A stretch of DNA of 64,000 bases from Tubiluchus corallicola (lineage: Eukaryota > Priapulida > Priapulimorpha > Priapulimorphida > Tubiluchidae): assembly GCA_030141605.1 (NCBI GenBank), contig JAQGDQ010000092.1, positions 361,001 to 425,000 of the forward strand, given 5' to 3'. Shown here in pieces: positions 1 to 13,400 of this stretch; within the stretch, counting starts at the first letter, position 1, and each line of letters begins with the position of its first letter. The notes below the pieces were generated by a model, which saw nothing but the letters and a program-made list of their open reading frames with translations, had not been told where the DNA came from and made no database searches. The position numbers were made by a program, and so were the translations under genes.

Positions 1-3000
1 TTAAACTTAGGGTTATGACCTCGTTGAGAAATAGAAAAGTAATTTACTATAGATGTATACAAAAACATTGTACGTGCCATGTGGCTATACTATAGGTCTG
101 AAAAAACACGCAAGCTGTACACAGGAAAGCTAACTATTATTACTTAAAAAATTTAAAATTTTTGAGCTACCTGTCTAAATCCTTACTGGCGATAAAGTGG
201 TAACGACAACCAAAACTGCCATCGTTCATCGCAACAGACCTTTTTGAAATTTGCTGCCAACATTGTATAGAAAATAGGAGAAAAATTACCTGAAATTGAG
301 CTTAATATTGCCATCATCATCTCAGTGCACCAACTAATGCTGGTTGCGTAATACTGTTGTTTACTTAGCAAAAGTCGACATTTTTATCAATCTGTAATTT
401 GTATAGCTTTTACTCTATAATATTAGTTTTAGTTACAGCAGATTGGCACCATGATCAGCATATACAAATTATAACCACAAACTGCCAAAATTTTGTTAAG
501 CTTTTAGGCTGAGCGGCTCGGGAAAAAAGAGCCTTTAAAAGATTTTTATTATTATGCTTAATTACCTTTCTTAAACAAGGCGAATCGGAAACAATGCCGA
601 TTAATTTCTGTTTATTTTTAAAAAGAACCCGGACATAATAAAAGTTGGAATGATAATACAAATATACGATTATCAATACAAATAATTAATCTTTTTGTCA
701 TGAAAAACAGAAACTTGCAATTATGTTGCAACGACAAGCATAACCAGACCTTATAATGATTTGCACTGCGTTGTGATTCTTAATTGGCACAGCACCAGTT
801 TAGACCCATTGCCTAACAATTTATCTAAAAATATAGTTATCTTAATGATCAGCCGGCCATTATTATTCGAGTCTTATAAAAGGATGTATTCTTTTTTCTT
901 TTTTTACATGTATTTTATTCTGGTTTACAAATAATTTGATCAATATTTTCCAGAGACCGTCTGAACCAAATTTTTACTTTTTAAGCCGGCCATTTAGGTT
1001 AACATTTGGTTACCAGCTTGACCTTTTCTGTAGTTTGGCAATCAGGATCCATAGAATCGCCACTTTTGACAATCGCCCTTTTTCGGATTAATAGTTTTGT
1101 CGACAAGTCCCCCCCCCCATTCAGTTTCAGAGGATTAGGGTTGACGGCAAGTCAGATTCCGATACCGCACTCTCGAACTGAATAAAAAAGAAATCTATTT
1201 TGCCTTCCAGCCTATCAGTAACTTGTCACACTACCGTCTTAGATCAAAGGTGTGGGAAATAGATGAAATGAAATTAAGCAATGCCGAGCATGGTCAGTAA
1301 ATTGATAGGTGACCATCGGAAAACTGCTTCTGGAGCAGTTCATCAGTCATACTGTCGCAGCTATTACTAACTTTTTTGAGGAAGAACGTATTGTTATTAT
1401 AGGCCTTACTCACCCGAATATAGCCAATGCACTTGCTGTTCTGTATTTTATCTTAGAAGATTGTCCTCGATAACAAATTAGATTACTTTCCTGGGACAAG
1501 CATCAAAATTAAATAGGCTCTTTCGTTCTGTGCTGTATTGTGTTTTACAGGGGTAGCAAAAATATTATAGCAAAGTCATTTGAGCCTTCTCCTGGCATTG
1601 CTACGAACCTATAGGACTACATAATATTGGATTCATCACCAAAATCGATATGAACGCCTTTGAGAATTGGAAAAGACGGTGTTCGACAATGTTTTACATT
1701 GCAAAGCGCACAGAGAAATTCAATGACAAAACAAATACAAATCAAATTTAATTGAGCCATTGAATGCTCTTATTATAAATGGCAGTGTCGATGTAAAAGT
1801 AAATCTGTACAAAACTAATGAGGGAGCGTCTCTTAGTTACTCGTGATAGTTGTTGGACATGTTGGCAATCAATAATATACAGTACACACACTGTCCTATA
1901 GCTTCTAATCGAAAATGTTATCAAAAGTATGAAGCTGGACAAAACGAACATTATTTTGATGAGTTCTTACTGCAGACTCAGCCTTCAGTCTTTTGTAGGC
2001 ACCAAAGTTGAAACAAGCAAGCAAAATGTAGGTACACGTTTCAATTTATATTGCACACAATTGTTACAGATTGATTTACAATAGTTATCTTCAATCATGT
2101 TTACTTTCAGATGTTCTGATACTTCCTTGAGTTTTTGTTTTAAAGTTCTTCTTTGTTTTGTTCTTTCTACATGGATTTAGTGCTACGAATGCTGTGCACG
2201 CGTGACATTTAAATCTATGTTTTTCTATCGGCATAGCTGATTCGGCCCTCCTTCTAATATTTCTTCATGCTCAAAAGTGCAGTTCCATTTTCGTTCAAAA
2301 GTGCAATCAGTGCATTCAATTTAAGTGAGAATATGCAAGCAAGGTGTATCAAAAATGATTCGCTATCCCTTACATCATCAGCCTATACGTGTGGAAGAAA
2401 CAGAAAGAGAATAAAAGTAACTAAGAGAAAGAGATTTTAAATTCAAATAGAGAACAATTATTTTAATATGCGGTATTGATGCCATTCGCAAGTTCACGGC
2501 TATTCACCAGCGGGAGTGTGGGTGTATAGAAAGGTTCATGATTTCCGTTTTCAATAAGTCATTAATATTTGATTTCTACCGATAAAGAGTAATAAAAATT
2601 AGAAAAACAGATTAACGAAAAAATAACATGGTTTTAAAGTATTAAAAAGACATTTATATTCACGTTAAATTTTACATCAAGTAGGTCTGATATAAGCCAT
2701 CTTAACGTCCTATGCATTAAGCAATAGTTTAATTTTGAACTGTTTCTACTTCAGCTCTGCGAATTGTTATTAAATTATGTTAATGATTAACATAAATTTA
2801 AGCCTAAGTAAAAATGGCGTACGAGGGTTCATAATTTTTGGAATTTTAGCTTATTTAATATCAATGAACCGTTTAGTGTTATCCCAAAGCTCGCAAGCGC
2901 TTATGCAGCAAAGGCCAAACTGCATTATTAATTAGTGCTAATAGTTTCCCACTAATAGTATCTTGGTGATGTGTTCTGGCTCTGTGCAGTGTATTACTGC

Positions 3001-5225
3001 AATAATAACAAAGCCACACTTGCAATCACAATCATTGATTTGGGATCATGGTACTATTGAACGACTTAAACTATCAACATGCCCAGGACGCAGGAAGTAA
3101 TCTAAAGAGATTTAAACTATTTGGAATGCATCCGATTCACGTATAACTGCCCCATCCATTTCTTAACCCAATTTCAGTTTAAACTAAACAGGGGTGGCAT
3201 TAATTTTCTGTTAATTTCACTATCTTCGATAATGGAATAAATATTACTATCATTACAATTAAGAAAACATTTGAAACATAATTAGCTACATATATTAGAT
3301 AAAACTCAACGACATATTGAATGCAAATGGCTGATTTTACATTTTAAAAAGGTGAAGTGCCGGTTTTTGCTTATTTTTTTGCACTTATTAGTCTTTATTT
3401 TATTTCAATATGAGTACAACGATTGACATATAGACGCACAATTACTGAAAATAAAAGCGAATCATTATTCGTATGCTTAAGAAAAGGACAAGCCTTCTGG
3501 AGTTTTTGGCTTAATTCAGTGTTTGCGAAAAATGTTAGAAAGATCTAGTAAAAAAGTGTGATAAGGGTCTCGTGTAATTTTTAAAATCATTTTAAAATCG
3601 CGATCATTCTTCCCACCAATGATATCGTTCATTGACTGAAAAAAACAGCTCACTGTCAATTTCTGTCAAAAGTATAAGTTTTTACAAAAATTAGACAGGT
3701 AATTTCATGATATTTTTGCATGAACATTATAGACTTATGGGTAAGCTGCACAAGTTAAATTATTTTAAGCAGCGGGCGTTTACGGAAAGCCAAGATGCGC
3801 TTACGAAAAGTCACGAAGTCCACCATTTACGTCGTAATTTTCAAGTGAACGGCGGCTGCCACCGCACCTGAAAATTTCTGTACAGCGGCAGAATAAATAC
3901 AACTTCATGCTTTATAGTCAGTTTTCTGCTAATTTTTTGTTACGTTTTTTTAAGTTTAAACCGTAACGGTAAAATAAACCAAACATGATAAATGACTTGC
4001 CCTTTCCTTAAGGTATTTAATGAAGAGGGTCAAGCATCATTGAAGTTGCATTGCAGATGTCACACTTCGTATAAATATCATCGTATCATCGTCCATCACC
4101 CCTAATGATGCACATATTATCATCATTTACTGTCAACGTCTTGGATGTTGTTGCCTTTTGCATTTTCAAGCGGTGGGGTTGCTGTTCTCATGCTATACTA
4201 TTCTTGCTATTTTATCATCGTCATCATCACCATCATCTCGTGCAGCGTATTTGATTTCGACGGACATCTGTATTCCATGCCAAAATTGCCCGGACGCTAT
4301 TGACTCAATGGGCTACTCCAACAATTACACCTTTTTCTGTAAATAAAATAGTCATGTAATGTAAAATGCAAAATGTGGCAACTAAATAACTGTGCCAGTT
4401 TTCGTAGAATGAATAACATTAAAAAGATCACCTTCTTCACCATCAAACTTACCGTGAGATGACAATAGAACTTTGAGGTTTCGTATGTTTTTTGAAGTTT
4501 AATTGTCACTTTTCTGTAGAAAAAGTTTCACGTTTTTTGAACTTTAATTCTGTTTCTGGTTATCTGTGTATACTGTATAGCGTGTTGGCTAATAATTACC
4601 ATATAGGCGAATTTTGCACCAAACTTTTGTATTTTCACTATCGTCATTGTCGTCGGCATCCTTATTTTTGTCAAATTGTCATCATTGCCACTACCGCCAT
4701 CATCATAATCACCAATGTTATCAGAAAAAACAAATAAATCATTATCTAGTTCATCAGTTTTATGTATGGGATTGATTACTCATGGAACCCGTAAAAATGA
4801 TGAAACTTTGCTAGTTGAAGACGCTTAGCAGTATTCTCAAGACAATACATTTAATCTTTGTTACCGGTAATGGCTTTCTGTAAAGCTGTAAATGGTGTAT
4901 GTTGGTTAATGCACTATACTGTCCCCCAGAGAGCTAAGACAGTAATATAACGCAAATTAAATTCTTTTTAACAAAGATAATAATGTGTTTTCACTCTTCT
5001 ACAAAAAACGTAACTTGCAGTACCTGCTTCGAAACTTACTAATTTTGAATACTGAAAAGAAAGCCCTTGGTCGACTAGTAACGCATTGTTTTAAAGTTGT
5101 GCTTCGCTAACAAACATACAGAAGAGCAAAAAACCTTTTGGTGGGGTTACAAAAACAACGATTAATAGTACAGAACAATTTTACATAATGCGTAGGTAAT
5201 ACCGAAACAATAGAGAATCTCGTAG

Positions 5226-5280
5226 TACATGGTGGACACCAAAAAATAAGTCCTTTTAAAATGCCAGAGAGTCGAGAATT
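5226..5280 (+). repeat. Dispersed repeat, copy 1
   Basis: This segment, with the order 'tggtggacacc', 'aataagtcc', 'taaaatgcca', 'gagtcgagaat', matches the segment at 6047-6102 over about 50 bases with scattered changes. The two copies are in the same orientation about 820 bases apart. The family is not recognised. Confidence 0.5.
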
Positions 5281-5861
5281 TTCGTCCAATCTGTATATAA
5301 TTCAATATAGTAAACCAGGAGCATCTTGGAACTTAACCACTAATTTTTACTGAAAAAGTCCAGAAAGTCCAAAGACATTTTATGCTTGATTCTGCGTAAA
5401 AATGAAAAAAGCTAGATAATAGCGTGATTGTATTGTCTTTGTGAACGCGTTATGATTATTTTATTCCTTTGCTCATTTATTTTACTTTGTTCTTCATAAT
5501 TTCTAAATTTAAAACAACTATACCGTTTAGAGACGAAGACAAAATGACTATAAAGCATCACAGGATTGCTTGGAGCTAAAGCTTATGGCGCAACAAGACA
5601 AATGAGGGAGTTCAAGATAACGTGTTGTAAAACTTGTTAAGGAGAACTGATGTTATTATGACAAACTAGAGACGAAAAGAAATTATAAATCTGGAAAAAA
5701 CAAAATAAAATTAACGTGTAGATGAATAAAATGGAATTAACGTGTTCATTTAGACAATACAGTCATACTAATATCCAGTTTTATTTACATTTTATATTTA
5801 TGGGATTAATGACAATATATAACTATGACTATATTACTATAGTTATATGACTATATACGCG

Positions 5862-5867
5862 AATATA

Positions 5868-5907
<40 letters not shown>
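5862..5907. repeat. (TA)n microsatellite
   Basis: An almost pure TA dinucleotide run of about 40 bases. It follows a TA-rich imperfect stretch from about 5810 built of variants of 'tatgactata'. Confidence 0.9.
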
Positions 5908-5911
<4 letters not shown>

Positions 5912-6046
5912 GTGCTTCTACATCCAGACTTAGGTATTTTAAATAAACTTAGATAGTTGCTTTAAAATAGGTTGCACACAGCTGTAGGATTTCACATGCG
6001 TATACATTCAGATATGGAACGAAATTATACTTGATTTTAAATACAG

Positions 6047-6102
6047 GATGGACACAAAAAGTAAGCCTATATTAAAAATGCCATAGAGCTAAGAATCTAG
6101 AA
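6047..6102 (+). repeat. Dispersed repeat, copy 2
   Basis: Second copy of the element at 5226-5280, with the order 'ggatggacac', 'gtaagcc', 'taaaaatgcca', 'gagctaagaat'. The copies differ by substitutions and small indels, so the duplication is not recent. Confidence 0.5.
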
Positions 6103-6479
6103 CCATTTAGCACTTATGCCTAAAAACTGTTGATAAGAATATGTATATATACATCCCAAATTTGAAGGCCCTAAGCTATAGCCTATAGGGTAGTCTTGCC
6201 CTCCACACAACTAACATTAGTCCACGAAGAACGGTGCGCAATATGCACTATACACTATATAAGCTATATACACATTGCAATGACAGCATTTCTAGATAAG
6301 CTTTGTTGTAAACCTTGCGTGAAAATATAGCAAACGTTGTATTGGCGATGTTCTATTTTCTTATTCGTTTTGTCACGTGAAGCTTATTTGTTCTTTCTTG
6401 CTTATAGATACGTTGATAAAAAAATAAAAACATATGCCTGATGATTTATCCACTACACGTTAGTTATATGACACGTTTA

Positions 6480-6480
6480 C

Positions 6481-6513
<33 letters not shown>

Positions 6514-6526
6514 GAGAGAGAGAGTA
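6480..6526. repeat. (TA)n-(GA)n compound microsatellite
   Basis: A TA run with one C interruption passes directly into a short GA run. It lies about 400 bases before the start codon of the 191-aa gene, so it may be in that gene's upstream region or an upstream intron. Confidence 0.85.
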
Positions 6527-6910
6527 TTCCAGTGCCGCAGTTAAAATGCGGAAGTCCACCTTAATCTCATCAAGTCTGTGATACAGTATGCTGGGTACAG
6601 AGGAAAAACACACAGTCCTAGATGTTCAATTTAGATTAACGTAGTTTCTGCATCAATCATGTTGTCAAAGCTCTCTGGGAGAATAATTTCCTTGCTCAGA
6701 CATTTTCATTTTGTTTCATGAGCATCTTGTTTTATAGGATCAATCAACGTGGAAAAGTGGCTTGCATTATTGAAAATGTAAACGCTGCAGATCGCAGATT
6801 ACTTTTGGGATAAAAGAAGCCAGTGCGTTACAGCGATGATCGTAAGAAGCCATTCAGCTGCCGAAGAAATGTGAATCTGTGATGAACAAGCTCTTCACAG
6901 GGAAGCCACA

Positions 6911-7486
6911 ATGTCGTCATCAAGAGTCGATGACGCGAATAAGCCCAAAATTTCAGTGGATGATTTTAGTGTTACTGCTCTTGGATCAGCAGGAGGAGAG
7001 TGTTTAAGTCAAGGCAAACCTGTTTACAGGAGCAATAGCTCGACAGACATCCCACCTCTAGAGGGTGCTGATTGTACTAGTCCTCGCCAGAAACAATGTA
7101 GTGATTGTTTACTAAACCCATTAGTTAATGCTAGATCAACATCGTGCCCGTCTATAACTGATGCACAGTTAGAACCATCAAGGGGCTCCTTGGCACCTTT
7201 GTCGGGTCTCACTTCCAAGACGAGCATGCTGAGTCTTGTCGTGCAGGCTCCAGAGACGTCCAGTTTAGACGAAGAGGACACCTCTGCAAGTCGCGACAGC
7301 ATATCAGACAATCAACAAGCAGCTAAGAATTTTGTAAAGTCTCAAACTGGATCTCATCAACTATTTATGTCTGCTCCTCTAGCCACCATAGAAACATTTG
7401 ATGACAATAATCATTATGAAAAGTGTCTCAGGTGGTTGCAGGATCTTCCTGCAGATTCTGAACCCCCAGAACTTTCAACAGATTAA
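6911..7486 (+). CDS. Uncharacterised 191-aa protein, serine-rich
   Basis: I do not recognise this gene. The frame runs 191 codons from an ATG in good context (gccacaATG) to TAA, and base and codon use look coding compared with the AT-rich flanks. The protein is hydrophilic and rich in Ser, Thr, Asp and Glu, with no signal peptide or membrane segment. Residues about 1-140 look disordered, including a Cys-rich patch near 58-80 (C-S-D-C). The C-terminal third ends in a compact aromatic stretch, H-Y-E-K-C-L-R-W-L-Q-D-L-P, which could be a short helix or binding motif. A possible splice acceptor ('tgttttatag') at about 6728-6737 suggests the coding part lies in a last exon with a 5' non-coding part. 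It may therefore have upstream exons that I cannot see. The opposite-strand frame at 7024-7311 is a shadow of this one. Confidence 0.6.
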   Translation: MSSSRVDDANKPKISVDDFSVTALGSAGGECLSQGKPVYRSNSSTDIPPLEGADCTSPRQKQCSDCLLNPLVNARSTSCPSITDAQLEPSRGSLAPLSGLTSKTSMLSLVVQAPETSSLDEEDTSASRDSISDNQQAAKNFVKSQTGSHQLFMSAPLATIETFDDNNHYEKCLRWLQDLPADSEPPELSTD

Positions 7487-10400
7487 TCTTGAGAGGGAAC
7501 CCCTGCCTGTGATCGCGTCATTATAGTTATTGACAACAAATTAAGTGCAAATTGTTGCGTTGTTGAGTTAATGAACTGAATGAAAAACCCGCAATTAGAG
7601 CAATTTAAGTCTCAGTTTGGCACGTGAGTGGAATGAGTAAGTACCAGTGAAGTATTTTGCACTAAGGTATACTTAATACAGCAGATTGTGTTAAGGTAAA
7701 GCCTAGCAACTTTGCTGGGTAAATAGTCAATGCTGATGTCCACTCATTTCCCTAGCACCAGTCTGATACAAACTCACAGGGCATATGAACATTGCAATGA
7801 AGTTTAAACTGTGAAAAGTCACATGATATTTGACAGAAACGCCCAGAAAAGAAAAGTAAGCAATTCTCACCTTGCTCAGATACCTAGTACACTCTACTAC
7901 TACCATGATATATGAACTTTTATGCGTACCTGTTAATCAGCACATTTAGTTTACGACGTTCCTAAAAGAAAACTGATGGTGAACCAACGCGTTTCATTAA
8001 ACAAGCAAATTTTAAAACATTAAAAGCAACATTTATAAAGCACTCATGGCTTATTCGAGTTAAACAATTCTCTGAGCCTGATTGTTTTTTTAACTACGAC
8101 ACTTAATTAACCCATACAGGATGAAGCAAGGGAATGGCATTTTGGTCACATTTGTGACTACAACAGTTAAGCAGCGACGAGTAAATGGATAGATAACTGT
8201 TTTCGGGTATTTCTGTTATTGATAGAGGACATACATATTCGAACGTGTCAAAAACCTCTGCCATTTATGGAGATCTTATGGGTTACTCTAAATAATTAGC
8301 TACGTGCCAATTCTGAAACACCCGCCTGACTTTGAGTGCTGACCTAATTCTAGCTTTTAGCGTCGAATTTTGTGATGAAATGTGGGTTTTTTATTCTGGT
8401 AACACTGAAATTTCTAGTATTGATTTGGGAATTCCCGCTTCCCGCATAACGCATTGAACTATGGAGACTTAATTGACTACGTTTTAAAGAGCAAAATATG
8501 GTTTATGTTGTCTTGTAATAGAAATCATGATATTGCTGTTTTGATTCATGTTTGAACCGAATCACCTCCTGTTTTTATCTGTGGCTTTTTAGTTAGCCTT
8601 CTACTGATGGCGTTTATCTATACGTCGTCTACCCACAGTGTATATGTAACATAATAATTTGTAATTAATGTAAATGTTATACTATATCGATACATAATGT
8701 CATAATAAATTATTAATAAATATGATCATATATGTTTATATGGAAAAAATTACTACATGAACATTGTTTTCAATGTATTTGGTCTGTTTATTCCTGACTT
8801 TCGCAAGCAGGAAATTTGTCGAGGACTTACATTTTACTCGTATTAAAAGAGATAATAATTAAAACAGTCATTGATGACATGAGTAATTAGCCCATAAAAT
8901 TAATTAATGTTATTATGGTTGTAAAATATATTTCTTAGACATTTGAACCGGTGAAGTTACAGTAAGAACCTTTTTGCTATAACGTGATGTCATGCTAAAC
9001 AAATGCCTTTGCTATGATATAATTCTCCACTCATCTGTCTAATGAAACGTTCAAGAAAAATGTGATAATTCTCTCCATGGTTCAACCTCTATTGATCGAT
9101 CATTGTCTTACTCGCACTGGCCGTCTTGATCATTATCTTACTTGTACAAAAAATAACAAGTCAATAAACAAGCTGCTAGGTTTCTCCCCGTTAATAATTT
9201 ATTCCTAAAACAAAGTTTACAAAGTCTAGGAAATGGCTTCACAATGCATGAGCTTGCTTTATTAATTATTAACCTTTATAAGGCCCTAGGCTTATAAACA
9301 AATTGCATGGGCGTTGCATTACTTAGATAAATACGGCTACATTTGCGTGCCCACGCCTTCGTTGACTGTACATGAGATAAGCGAAGTAAAACGAGAAGCA
9401 GAAGCAACTAAAAATGTCATTGGGACTAAGCGTCACAAGTTCAAGCAAAGCAGTTAGTAAAAAGATATTTGCTAAATCACCTGATCGCTGTTTGTCGATG
9501 ATAACACAAACGGTATCTGAATACAGCAGAGCGACCAAACCATTTTTGCCTTCCTTCGCCTTGCCTTTTACTTTGCTTGCTTTGCTAATGACAACAAGGA
9601 ATAACACACGCTATAATTAAATTGCATGTCCTATATACTATAGTTGTTTATTTCCTCTTTTGTGGTTGGCTTAGTAGACTGCTATTTAAATTAGTTTACG
9701 TGACAACTCAATGAATTATTGCAATCAAACTTCAGCACTACATGGTAAGACTGTTCATGGCCCTAATCATTTTCACTTACATGTACGTACTAAACAACTC
9801 CGATGATTAAGTATCTTTGAAAATTTAATTAAAATTTAGTGCTAGTATCAATTTATGCAAGTTATGTTCAACAGCGTACCAAGAAGATGAAATGATTCGG
9901 TGACACTTAAAAAAATGCCGGAGTTGCTGTGCAACCTTATTATTATTAATTGTCATCACTTATATTGTGTTGTGTGTATTGAAATAGCTGAATTGTACAT
10001 AACTCAAAGTCCAAATTTAAACTCATCAATTCATCAATGTTAAATGTAAAATTAATAAGTATATTCTCAGACATTCTTCCTATTCTCAGCTTCTAAAAGT
10101 CTCTAAAATGCACGGATGGTTGCCGGGCCTCCGCCTCGGATTCTAATAGGTGAAAGCTTGCAGATCCAGTAATCCAAAAGTGATAATTATTATATGAATG
10201 GACAAGTACATCACTGGACACTGGCTTCTTTTCTGTCTCTAGTGGATTCTCGTGTGATCACGATTATTAGTGTTGCTCGAGTCTGCTTTATTACAGTCTA
10301 TAGACATTATGCGAATAAATCACGCGCCAGAAATGTAGAACGTCAGAAATTACCGAGCGAGTTCATTAATATGCAAGTTGTGTGGAAGCTTTCACATGAT

Positions 10401-13400
10401 GTATACAGTTTCTGATTCCCAAGAAGCACAGCAGTTTAGCAGCGAGTTCAATATATGCACAATAGTAAGTTTCCTAGTAAGTCTCACAAATTATTTACCT
10501 TCAACTCCCGCTGCTTTAAAGTAAATGCGAGCTTTCTTTACACAAGTCCGCTGAGAAAGGGCTACTGCGCTTACTAGCTCACAATCGTTGTTACAATTAT
10601 TAATAATTAACTAATAAAAACTAATTCTTATTTTGTCATCGCGAATTTTTTACGTGTTAGGATAAAATTTACGCCTGTAAAATCGTGGAAACTCAGGGTT
10701 ACTAGTACTTAGCACCAGAAATTATTTATACACTAAATACGAAGCGTAATGCACAATGACTTGTGGTGTATTACTAGCGCTATTACCCACGGGATTACTG
10801 TTAAATGCACACATTTGCATAGCCGCGTATATCTAACCACGCTGCGCAACCGCCCCTAAAATCTGGCGCTCTAGTTAAATTATTGGCAAATACGCCCCTG
10901 CTTAGCGCAAAAGAATAGCCGCTCGTTTACACTACGGCAACTTTGATGGCAATGTCCATATGCATCTCCCGTTTACATGCGTACAGATGTGTGGACTCGA
11001 TTTCTGTGTCATTAAAAACAAGTTGTCAGGTCCCCACATGAAACGAAAATGCTTGGGCGTGGCTTTGCTGATGCCGCTGAGAATACTGGACCACGTATCA
11101 TTCACTTTACACTACAAAATAATCCGGATTTTGGCTACATGCAGATCTCCTGAGCGCACGTACCATCCGGATGTATTTCTAGGACAGTAAGGTATTTTCT
11201 GTCTAGTGTGTACGAGGTTAATGTTAAAGGCAACTAGAGTAACCCAAGCGTGACACTAAGACGTACGTAAGTGTTTATAAGTAAGTAATATGCTTAATAC
11301 GAATAAACACTTGCCTCACTTAATTAAACACAGAAATACTTGATTCTATTTGGTAACCATTAAGACCTGCAACAACTATCGGTTCTGTGAGGTTCTATTC
11401 AAATTTACAAGATATTTACCAGGAAAAACGTTAGGAGCTTTTTTAATATGGTTATTGATTCAAGGGCTGAAAGAGTTAAACGAAAACACGATTTAAAACT
11501 TTTAGTGGGGGATGTCGTTTTGATATTCATAATAGTAGTTCATTTTTAGTAAAGAAATCGCTTGTTTCCCACTGTGATTGACGAACCGAACTTGTAATTA
11601 TATCAGTATTCTTAAAGCAAAACCGGACCCAATCTTAAACTGTAAGTCAAAACAAACTACTCTTTAAAATATTGAAAGGAAACTTACTATTTTTTCAAAA
11701 ATAACAAACGTAAAAGAATTACCACACAAACACAATTTCGCGTTCGCGCCACTAGTTCTTTACTGTTACATGCATTTCGCCATTCGCTAGTTAGACGGGC
11801 ACTAGCGCCTGTATTTCGGAAACGCATTGCTCGAAAAACAGGTGCTGTATCTCTCAGTTCAAATGCGTTAGTGTGTGATGAACTACACACGTTCGACAGC
11901 TCATGCGCGAGCACAACGGTAAATTTGAATGTTTATCGTAAAACTTGCCTAGTTTTAATACAACACACTGATTATCTTACAGTAGCACTGTACTTCAATT
12001 CTCGCTTTCCCAAACACGTGCAACACGCTCATGGAACATTTTTGCTGTTGAAAATTATGTTAGTTTGTGATGTCATCAATAGTTGGGCTCGCCCGCCGTT
12101 AATTAGCTTTCTAATCTATTATTTAATTATCAAAACCGCTTTTGCAGTATTACTTGTGTTAAAATGTATACTTTTTATCGGATTTGAAAATCGGGTAGTA
12201 TATGAAAAAGGCAGAAAAGTCATCCTGCCTTCCTTTAATATAAAAATAACCCCAGCATTTATTTCAACACAACCATCTGCTTATCTTGAACGTTTCGATC
12301 ATAACACGGTCAGGATCACGCAACAATCCACCTCGTGAGAATTTACAGCGTATAAAAATTACAAGCATTTTCATTGTCAAAAGCAAACAAAACAAACACT
12401 AATTGTATACTTACAGACCGCGTAGTACAATGTCAAATTGTACTACCCCGACACAATTCATTGGTCAGAGATTTTATTTTCATTTTAAGAATTCGTCTTC
12501 CCCATTACCACTCAGTATATCAGTATTGTTTAAAGTTTTAAGTGATGATTATTTTAGGTTCCGCCTAAAATATGTTTCCGCCTAACTACTAAACATTACT
12601 ATAACATGCGCCACTATCTTCCCTAATCCTACATCTACAGCACAAAGAATAGCTGTTGCCGTAAACACCACCAAAAACAATACAGCTGCGTTTAAGCTAT
12701 CATATTCAATGTTCGATTAGGAAAACAGACCACGTATGTTTACCATATACGATCATTTGCCCACAGCAAATTACGGTTGATTAATCAAATTCCCGTCATT
12801 TAGTTGTAAAGACTCGCAGACATACTAGATTTTATTCAATGTTTGCCCAATTTTCCAGAGTTCCCTACAATATTTGTAAAGCTCACTGGCACACTTGGTA
12901 TTAATCAGCGTTATAGAACGTTGAACATATTTTCTGAAAGCTATCTTGATTAATTTCAAACATCTTAATTTCAAGATAAATTTAAAAGGATTTCCTTGAA
13001 AAATCGAGAAACTTGAAAAAATTCTAAACTTTGCAACTGAATAATACCAGATCGAGTATACAATCTGGGGGCCATCCATTTACTAACTATCCTCTTATTC
13101 TGTCGTTTACCACTGACCATTCAACCACTCCACTTGCTCTTTTACAAAATGTTGTAGTTAATGAAAAAATTGCAAACTAGTAACTTAACAGAGTTACATT
13201 GTGAACCGGCTGTAAAGAAATGACTAGAGCATACATGACACCATTCAGAACCTTTAATAACATAATATGAACAAGCTGAAAAAGAAACTTAAAGTAAGCT
13301 AAATATAATTATCGAGTTGTTACATGAAAACTTTGCAGTTTTTATTCCAATATAATTAACAATTCTACTTCTATATTTATAATTAGCATGCTATTACATA

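Larger units (their letters stand above)
1..6737. other. Non-coding stretch, no gene recognised
   Basis: I see no coding region here. Open frames are under 85 codons, lack recognisable motifs and lie in AT-rich, stop-rich sequence, as chance frames would. It holds a short poly-C run near 1110, TA-rich microsatellites near 5.86 and 6.48 kb and a two-copy repeat at 5.2 and 6.05 kb. The last few hundred bases probably contain the upstream region of the gene that starts at 6911. Confidence 0.6.

Noticed and set aside
7024-7311. 95-codon minus-strand frame
   Set aside because: Shadow of the better-supported 191-codon plus-strand gene.
9323-9620. Overlapping frames of 94 (-) and 68 (+) codons
   Set aside because: They shadow each other, have no family motif and no splice context.
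11871-12338. 155-codon plus-strand frame
   Set aside because: Long for this region, but with no recognisable domain and mixed hydrophobic composition; not strong enough to call a gene.
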